Shown here: piece by piece, positions 4,484-9,128 of the stretch
Numbering within the stretch: the first letter of the stretch is position 1
How the letters are laid out: every line of letters begins with the position of its first letter
Source: UBA927 sp964367095
Lineage (GTDB): Bacteria > Patescibacteriota > Microgenomatia > UBA10105 > UBA927
Direction of reading: 5' to 3'
Length of the DNA stretch: 9,128 nt
NCBI GenBank assembly: GCA_964367095.1
Contig: CAYIXE010000032.1
Coordinates: 1-9,128, forward strand
Notes under the pieces: model-generated
Databases searched by the model: none
What the model was told of the DNA's origin: nothing
Seen by the model: only the letters and a program-made list of their open reading frames with translations
Translations under genes and position numbers: made by a program

Positions 4484-5809
4484 ATGTTAGATATAAAATA
4501 TATTCGAGAAAATTTGGAGGTGTGTAAGGCTGCTGCGGTGCATAAAAACCGTGTGGTGGAGTGGGATAAACTTCTTGAGGCTGACGAACAACGCAAGGAA
4601 CTCATAGGAAAGATAGATGCACTTCGTACAGAAAGAAACGTGGTGAGCAGATCTGGTTCTCCATCAGCTTCACCTTCACCAAGTCCATCTCCTGAGGATA
4701 AGGGTTTAGATTATCAAACAAGAGGAAAAGAAATAAAAGTTGAGTTAAAAGAGTTGGAAGAAGCACTTCGAACTGTTGAAAGCGAATTTGAATCACTCAT
4801 GCTTACTGTTCCAAATGTCCCAGATAAAAGCGTGCCAGTTGGGAAAGATGAAAAAGATAATGTGGAAGTAAAAAAGTGGCCTGCCCGCAATGCTTCGCAA
4901 AGCGATGCAGGCGGGGGTGAGCCAACCAAATTCAATTTTGAACCAAAAGATCATATAGAACTTGCTACATCGCTTGACCTTATAGATTTTGAACGCGGCG
5001 CAAAGGTTGGTGGGTCGAGAGCGTATTTTCTTAAAAATGAAGGAGCACAGTTGGAGCTAGCAGTCCTCATGTACACATTCAATAAATTGATAGCCAAAGG
5101 ATACACACCGCTGATCGCTCCAAGTCTTACGAAAGAGTTTACCTTTTTTGGCGTCGGTCAATTTCCTTGGAGCAAGGATGAAGTATATCATTTAGAAAAA
5201 GATGACATATATGTGTCGGGTACTGCAGAAGTGCCAGTCACTGCATATTACAGCAATGAGGTATTGACCGAAAAAGATTTACCTAAAAAGTTTGTTGCGT
5301 TTTCACCATGTTTTCGTCGAGAGGCAGGAAGTTATGGCAAAGACACGAGAGGGGTTTATAGAGTACACCAATTTAATAAAATTGAACAAGTAATTATCTC
5401 AACCGCAGAAACGAGTAATTCTCTTACTCTACATGAAGAATTACTCGCGAATTCAGAGGAAATTTTACAGGATCTTAAATTGCCTTACAGAATAATTCTT
5501 ATGTGCACTGGCGATATGGGCGAGCCACAGGTGAAAAAGTATGATTTGGAAACATGGATGCCATCAAGAATTGCCTATGGTGAGACGATGTCTAATTCAT
5601 TTATGGGCGACTTTCAAGCGCGTCGGTTAAAGATACGGTATAAAGGCAAAGACGGAAATACGAAGTTTTGCCATACGTTAAATAACACAGCTATTGCGTC
5701 GCCAAGAATTTTAGTTGCGATTCTTGAGAATTACCAGCAAGCTGATGGTTCGATCAAAGTCCCAGACGTCCTTCAACCATTCGTCGGTAAGAAAGAAATA
5801 CGGAGATAG
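4484..5809 (+). CDS. serS: Seryl-tRNA synthetase
   Basis: SerRS charges tRNA-Ser with serine. The 441-aa protein has the N-terminal coiled-coil arm (about residues 28-115), which contacts the long variable arm of tRNA-Ser, followed by the class II core. Motif 2 begins FRREAGSYGKDTRGVYRVHQ at residue 277; motif 3 is TAIASPRILVAILENYQ with Arg408. Two insertions stand out: a Ser-Pro repeat at residues 57-72 within the arm, and a 12-residue segment (133-144) between Trp132 and GEPTKF, encoded by a palindrome (4880-4915). Both preserve the reading frame, and the catalytic motifs are intact, so the enzyme should be functional. ATG 4484 starts the conserved MLDIKYIRENLE sequence. It lies downstream of the serine T-box and serB and also has its own promoter-like sequence. 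Confidence 0.97.
   Translation: MLDIKYIRENLEVCKAAAVHKNRVVEWDKLLEADEQRKELIGKIDALRTERNVVSRSGSPSASPSPSPSPEDKGLDYQTRGKEIKVELKELEEALRTVESEFESLMLTVPNVPDKSVPVGKDEKDNVEVKKWPARNASQSDAGGGEPTKFNFEPKDHIELATSLDLIDFERGAKVGGSRAYFLKNEGAQLELAVLMYTFNKLIAKGYTPLIAPSLTKEFTFFGVGQFPWSKDEVYHLEKDDIYVSGTAEVPVTAYYSNEVLTEKDLPKKFVAFSPCFRREAGSYGKDTRGVYRVHQFNKIEQVIISTAETSNSLTLHEELLANSEEILQDLKLPYRIILMCTGDMGEPQVKKYDLETWMPSRIAYGETMSNSFMGDFQARRLKIRYKGKDGNTKFCHTLNNTAIASPRILVAILENYQQADGSIKVPDVLQPFVGKKEIRR
4652..4699 (+). repeat. Ser-Pro repeat segment inside serS
   Basis: Codons 57-72 encode SGSPSASPSPSPSPED, made from mixed TCN/AGT and CCN codons. It falls in the coiled-coil arm at or near its tip, where most SerRS proteins have a charged helical sequence. 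A proline-rich stretch cannot continue a helix, so it probably forms a flexible loop at the hairpin tip. Confidence 0.8.
4880..4915 (+). repeat. 36-nt palindromic element inserted in frame in serS
   Basis: Arms CCTGCCCGCAATGCTT (4880-4895) and AAGCGATGCAGGCGGG (4900-4915) pair around CGCA, with two mismatches and two wobble pairs. The element is exactly 12 codons, encoding PARNASQSDAGG, and sits between Trp132 and GEPTKF, where SerRS proteins normally read W-GEP directly. It is much more GC-rich than the flanks. The exact match between palindrome borders and insertion borders suggests a mobile palindrome similar in principle to Rickettsia palindromic elements. Confidence 0.75.
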
Positions 5810-5817
5810 TATTAGCT

Positions 5818-5857
5818 TCTGCAAGGGGACCCCTTGCAGAGAGCAAGGGGTCCCCTT
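5818..5857. repeat. GC-rich compound hairpin abutting the next gene
   Basis: AAGGGGACCCCTTGC (5823-5837) is the exact reverse complement of GCAAGGGGTCCCCTT (5843-5857), with an AGAGA loop. Each arm is itself nearly palindromic: TCTGCAAGGGG (5818-5828) pairs with CCCCTTGCAGA (5830-5840). One long hairpin or two short ones can therefore form. No T-run follows. The 3' arm ends directly before ATG 5858. Confidence 0.85.
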
Positions 5858-6523
5858 ATGAAATTTTCAACAATGCATTGGTTTACTTACATAATTCCTA
5901 AAACTATACTCAAAACTGGTTCTTCATATAATCGTGATATACGCGTCGTTGAAGAGTCTGGGGAATATAAACTTCTTGTGAATGGTTCGACTGAAACAGG
6001 ACCATATATCAAAAAATTATTGATATACGCATTTAAGAAATTTAATATTTCGAAAGAGAAGAATGTCAATACTATTTTAGTTCTCGGTGTAGCGGGGGGG
6101 ACGATCATTCACATGTTCCATACTCTCTATCCTCATGCACAGATTACAGGCGTTGATATCGATGCAGTAATGCTTTCTCTTGGAAAGAAATATTTTGGGC
6201 TTTCTGATATTCCACAATTATCTCTGATAGTGGCAGATGCGAAAGATTTTGTACAGCGATCAAAAAAGAATTCCTACGATTGTATCGTAATCGATCTATT
6301 CATCGGTCGTGAGATTCCTGCATTTGAGAGTAGTGTAGAGTTTTTAACTTCTCTTAAATCGTTATTGTCGCCACACGGATTCGTCTTCATCAATTATCTT
6401 AAAGAATTAGAGTATGGATTGAAGCCTTCAGGGATGACTAAAACGCTCCAAAAAATATTTTCCACCGTCAAGTATGTGGACCATGAATACAATCGATTTT
6501 TTCTCGCAAAAAAGAGTTTCTAG
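5858..6523 (+). CDS. Spermidine-synthase-like Rossmann (SAM-binding fold) protein
   Basis: This 221-aa protein has the fold of spermidine synthases and class I methyltransferases. An N-terminal beta region (about 15-50, including KLLVNGSTETGPYIKK where polyamine synthases read a QSG motif) is followed by the glycine-rich loop VLGVAGG (75-81), the acidic VDID (99-102), VADAKDFV (125-132) and YDCIVIDLFIG (140-150). The aminopropyltransferase DxSDPxGP motif is absent after strand 4 (IDLFIG instead), so true spermidine synthesis is doubtful; a methyltransferase or a non-catalytic relative is possible. ATG 5858 is preferred over the TTG at 5834, which lies within the hairpin. No SD is available because the hairpin ends at the ATG; expression probably comes from serS read-through. 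Confidence 0.75.
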   Translation: MKFSTMHWFTYIIPKTILKTGSSYNRDIRVVEESGEYKLLVNGSTETGPYIKKLLIYAFKKFNISKEKNVNTILVLGVAGGTIIHMFHTLYPHAQITGVDIDAVMLSLGKKYFGLSDIPQLSLIVADAKDFVQRSKKNSYDCIVIDLFIGREIPAFESSVEFLTSLKSLLSPHGFVFINYLKELEYGLKPSGMTKTLQKIFSTVKYVDHEYNRFFLAKKSF

Positions 6524-6526
6524 GCC

Positions 6527-6557
6527 GCATTCGATAATATCTTGAATGTATCGATGC
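6527..6557. repeat. Hairpin directly after the spermidine-synthase-like gene
   Basis: GCA plus TCGATA (6527-6529, 6531-6536) pair with TATCGA plus TGC (6549-6557), leaving one bulged T and a 12-nt loop. It starts 3 nt after the stop codon. No T-run follows; a 3'-end stabilising role is possible. Confidence 0.5.
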
Positions 6558-6565
6558 TGCACAAA

Positions 6566-6610
6566 GGGTCGTATTCGTTAATACCTATGAAGTTATTAAC
6601 GAACGAGCCC
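6566..6610. promoter_or_regulatory. Inverted repeat overlapping the secA -35 region
   Basis: TTCGTTAATA (6574-6583) and TATTAACGAA (6594-6603) are perfect 10-bp arms with a 10-nt spacer. Outer GGGTCG (6566-6571) can pair with CGA and CCC (6604-6606, 6608-6610), with small bulges. The right arm contains the candidate secA -35. As RNA it could end the upstream transcript; as DNA it could be a repressor operator. Confidence 0.55.
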
Positions 6611-6625
6611 TTAGTGTGTTAAAAT
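6596..6625 (+). promoter_or_regulatory. secA promoter (extended -10 TGTTAAAAT)
   Basis: TAAAAT (6620-6625) is preceded by TGT, an extended -10. A modest -35, TTAACG (6596-6601), lies 18 nt upstream inside the inverted repeat. The hexamer ends 7 nt before the A of the secA ATG (6632), and no SD precedes the ATG, so a leaderless secA mRNA is predicted. Confidence 0.5.
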
Positions 6626-6631
6626 TAGAAG

Positions 6632-9128
6632 ATGTTTAAGTTCATCACGAAGCTTCTTGATACGAACGCGAAAGAAATTACAAAGCTTCAGAGCATTGTC
6701 GATTCTATTAATGCCCGAGAAGATGCCGCGCNNNNNNNNNNNNNNNNNNNNNNNNNNNNNNNNNNNNNNNNNNNNNNNNNNNNNNNNNNNNNNNNNNNNN
6801 NNNNNNNNNNNNNNNNNNNNNNNNNNNNNNNATTACAAAGCTTCAGAGCATTGTCGATTCTATTAATGCCCGAGAAGATGCCGCGCGTAAATTCAAAGAG
6901 ACTGATTTTAAAAAAAAGACCGCTGAATTTCGAGTACGGTTAGAGAATGGTGAAACGCTTGACGATCTATTGCCGGAGGCATACGCCCTCGTACGGGAAG
7001 CAGCCAGACGCATCATCGGAGAACGCCATTATGACGTCCAGCTTATGGCAGCCGTTGCTCTCCATCAAGGAAAAGTTGCCGAGCAAAAAACAGGAGAAGG
7101 CAAGACGTTGTCAGCGACTCCCGCATTGTATCTTAACGCGCTCACAGGCAGAGGCGTCCACCTTGTGACGGTTAATGATTATCTAGCGCGCCGTGATGCG
7201 GGCTGGATGGCTACAGTGTATGAACTTCTTGGTGTATCTGTGTCAGCTATAATAAGCGAGCAATCATTTCTTTACGATCCTTTGTTTGATGATCCGGCGG
7301 CGACTGATTGGAGACTTAAGCATTTAAAGCCGGTGACACGAAAAGAAGCGTATTTAGCAGATATTACGTACGGCATTAATTCAGAATTTGGATTTGATTA
7401 TCTTCGCGACAATATGGCATCTGACATGTCGCAATTGTCTCAGCGTGAGTACCATTTTGCGGTCATAGATGAAGTAGACTCAATTTTAATCGACGAGGCA
7501 CGCACGCCGCACATAATCTCAGCACCTGCAGAGGAAGCGACGAGTAAATATTATGACTATGCAAAGATTGTCGATAAAATTGAAAAGGAAGTTGATTTTC
7601 TTATTGACGAAAAGCTTCGTACCGCGCATTTGACTGATGCAGGGATTGCAAAAGTAGAAAAAATATTGGGAGTAGGTAATATCTACGAGTCAAGCTTTGA
7701 AACGGTTCATCATATAGAAGCGGCACTCAAAGCGCGGGCATTATTCACACGAGAAAAAGACTACATAGTCAAAGACGGACAAGTGATTATCGTGGATGAA
7801 TTTACCGGAAGGTTGTTAAACGGCAGACGTTTTAGTGAGGGTATTCACCAAGCGATAGAGGCCAAAGAAGGCGTATCCATCCAACAAGAAAGCAAAACAC
7901 TTGCCACGGTATCGCTTCAAAATTATTTTCGTATGTATGAAAAGCTCTCCGGTATGACAGGCACTGCCGCGACAGAAGCTGAAGAGTTTAAGAAAATTTA
8001 TAATCTCGATGTCATCGTCATCCCGACAAATAAAGACATGATCCGTGAAGATTATACCGATATGGTCTATAAAACGACACGAGCCAAATATGAAGCAGTC
8101 GCAAACGACATCGGAGAGCATTATAAAAAAGGACAACCGGTGTTGGTTGGTACCACATCGATAGATAAAAACGAAATAATAAGTGATTTATTGAACAAAA
8201 AGGGAATACCACATCAAGTATTGAACGCCAAAAATCATCTTCGGGAGGCCATGATCATATCTGATGCCGGGAAACGCGGCGCTATCACAGTCGCTACCAA
8301 TATGGCAGGTCGAGGGGTTGACATAATCTTAGGTGGGGCAAAAAAAGAAAAGTGGGAGTATCCGCCTGCGCAGGCAGGTGAAGATTTGTATGAAAAAGAT
8401 CTCAAGGATTGGCAAAAAAGACATGACGAAGTAGTGTCTTTAGGTGGTTTGTATGTGTTAGGCACTGACCGACATGAGAGTCGACGCATTGATAATCAGT
8501 TGCGCGGCCGATCAGGAAGACAAGCAGATCCGGGATCCAGTCGGTTTTATGTGTCGCTTGAAGATGACATCATGAGGCTTTTTGGCGGAGATCAAGTATC
8601 TAAACTTATGACCATTTTTAACCTTCCTGAGGATGTGCCGCTTGAGCATCCGATGGTGTCTCGGGCACTTGAGCAAGCACAAATTAAAGTAGAAGGATTT
8701 CATTTTGATAATCGAAAACATTTAGTGGAATACGATGATGTCTTGAATAAACAGCGTGAAATTGTGTATAGGCGTCGAAGGAAAATATTAGAGGGCGAAA
8801 ATCAAAAAGAAACTATTGTGAAAAAGGTTGAAGCGGAAGTTTCTAACGTGGTTGCGATTTACTCAAGTGATGAGAGTCATATAGAACGCGAGAAAATAGT
8901 ATCAGAGTTTTGTGGTATTATCCCGTTCGAGCCAGCTTCACAAGCTCAGTTATTAGTACAGCTGCAGCAACTGCATACGGCAAATGATATCGTTGATTTT
9001 TTTAGCAAAGTAGTAGCGGATGTGTACGATAAGCGTGAAGCTGCAGTGACGCCAGAGGTTATGAGGCAACTTGAAAGGTGGGTAAGTTTATCCGTTATTG
9101 ATAATCTTTGGATGGATCATCTGGATGC
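6632..9128 (+). CDS. secA: Preprotein translocase ATPase SecA (3' partial; broken by assembly gap)
   Basis: SecA is the ATP-driven motor that pushes preproteins through SecYEG. As given, the frame shifts across the N gap; removing the 100 Ns and one copy of the 55-bp duplicate (155 nt) restores one open frame to the window edge, about 780 codons. Residue numbers use that repaired frame. Visible: typical N-terminus MFKFITKLL, LDDLLPEAYALVREA, Walker A TGEGKT (102-107), VTVNDYLARRD, DEVDSILIDEARTP (Walker B from 228), the preprotein cross-linking region, TNMAGRGVDIILGG, GTDRHESRRIDNQLRGRSGR from 559, and the start of the scaffold helix (DNLWMDHLD). The usual RGRAGRQGD is RGRSGRQAD. A palindrome at 8362-8378 encodes PPAQAG in a variable loop. 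The C-terminus is outside the window. Confidence 0.95.
6677..6886. other. Scaffold gap (100 N) flanked by identical 55-bp copies
   Basis: Positions 6677-6731 and 6832-6886 are identical over 55 nt, and 6732-6831 are exactly 100 Ns. Contig ends that overlap exactly were joined with a fixed-size gap instead of merged. The duplicate lies inside secA; collapsing it restores the frame and a normal SecA N-terminus. Confidence 0.95.
8362..8378. repeat. Short palindromic element inside secA
   Basis: CCGCCTGCGCAGGCAGG contains the perfect 12-nt palindrome GCCTGCGCAGGC (8364-8375). It is in frame and contributes codons for PPAQAG (residues 526-531) to a non-conserved loop after GVDIILGG. Its reverse complement, CCTGCCTGCGCAGGCGG, matches the two outer arms of the serS element (CCTGCCCGC and GCAGGCGGG) joined directly. 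Confidence 0.65.

Noticed and set aside
5834..5857. TTG start at 5834 for the spermidine-synthase-like gene
   Set aside because: The extra residues would be encoded entirely by the GC-rich hairpin and do not resemble the family N-terminus; ATG 5858 is more plausible.
6677..6886. Biological direct repeat inside secA
   Set aside because: The two copies flank exactly 100 Ns, and one copy suffices for a normal SecA, so an assembly join is the better explanation.
6632..6943. 103-aa ORF reading through the Ns
   Set aside because: It spans unknown bases, and after the gap it translates a wrong frame. The true SecA frame is recovered by collapsing the duplicate.
1..9128. CRISPR array, tRNA, rRNA or insertion sequence
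   Set aside because: No regularly spaced repeats, cloverleaf, rRNA sequence or transposase was seen; the palindromes are single elements at unrelated sites.

Overview
The window looks like a metagenome-assembled scaffold from a small-genome bacterium, most likely Patescibacteria/CPR (Parcubacteria-like). This placement is inferred from style, not from a marker: moderate GC, compact one-strand layout, standard code (TGA is a stop), many GC-rich palindromes between and inside genes, several gene starts with no Shine-Dalgarno (SD) sequence, and a 100-N scaffold gap. All supported genes lie on the + strand.

Layout. 1-493: a hairpin, an extended -10, a 23-codon leader ORF containing four consecutive valine codons, and two mutually exclusive RNA folds, one of them an intrinsic terminator. 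An unrecognised 94-aa protein follows, with an almost perfect SD. 510-2673: a long inverted repeat, then lysS from its own promoter, overlapping by 4 nt an HD-domain phosphohydrolase. 2678-3381: a 15-bp hairpin, a RdgB/HAM1 NTP pyrophosphatase, and a second strong hairpin. 3439-5809: a promoter, a T-box riboswitch, a SerB-type phosphoserine phosphatase, a weak terminator, a second promoter, and serS. 5818-6523: a GC-rich hairpin directly against a spermidine-synthase-like Rossmann protein. 6527-9128: two hairpins, a promoter, and secA, which runs off the right edge and is artificially broken by the N gap.

How the genes fit together. The clearest regulatory unit is the T-box-serB-serS cluster. 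Uncharged tRNA-Ser (candidate specifier UCC) would prevent termination before serB, linking serine supply to charging demand, and serS appears to have an additional promoter of its own. The other genes are housekeeping: lysyl-tRNA charging, nucleotide-pool cleaning and protein export.

Main points for a second look: (1) a possible ribosome-controlled attenuator with a Val-rich leader peptide before an orphan gene; (2) four starts (leader ORF, lysS, serS, secA) whose ATG lies exactly 7 nt after the last base of a -10 hexamer, suggesting leaderless transcripts; (3) a 36-nt palindromic element inserted in frame in serS, with a related, internally shortened palindrome in secA; (4) a 55-bp exact duplication around the N gap showing that the gap is an assembly artefact.
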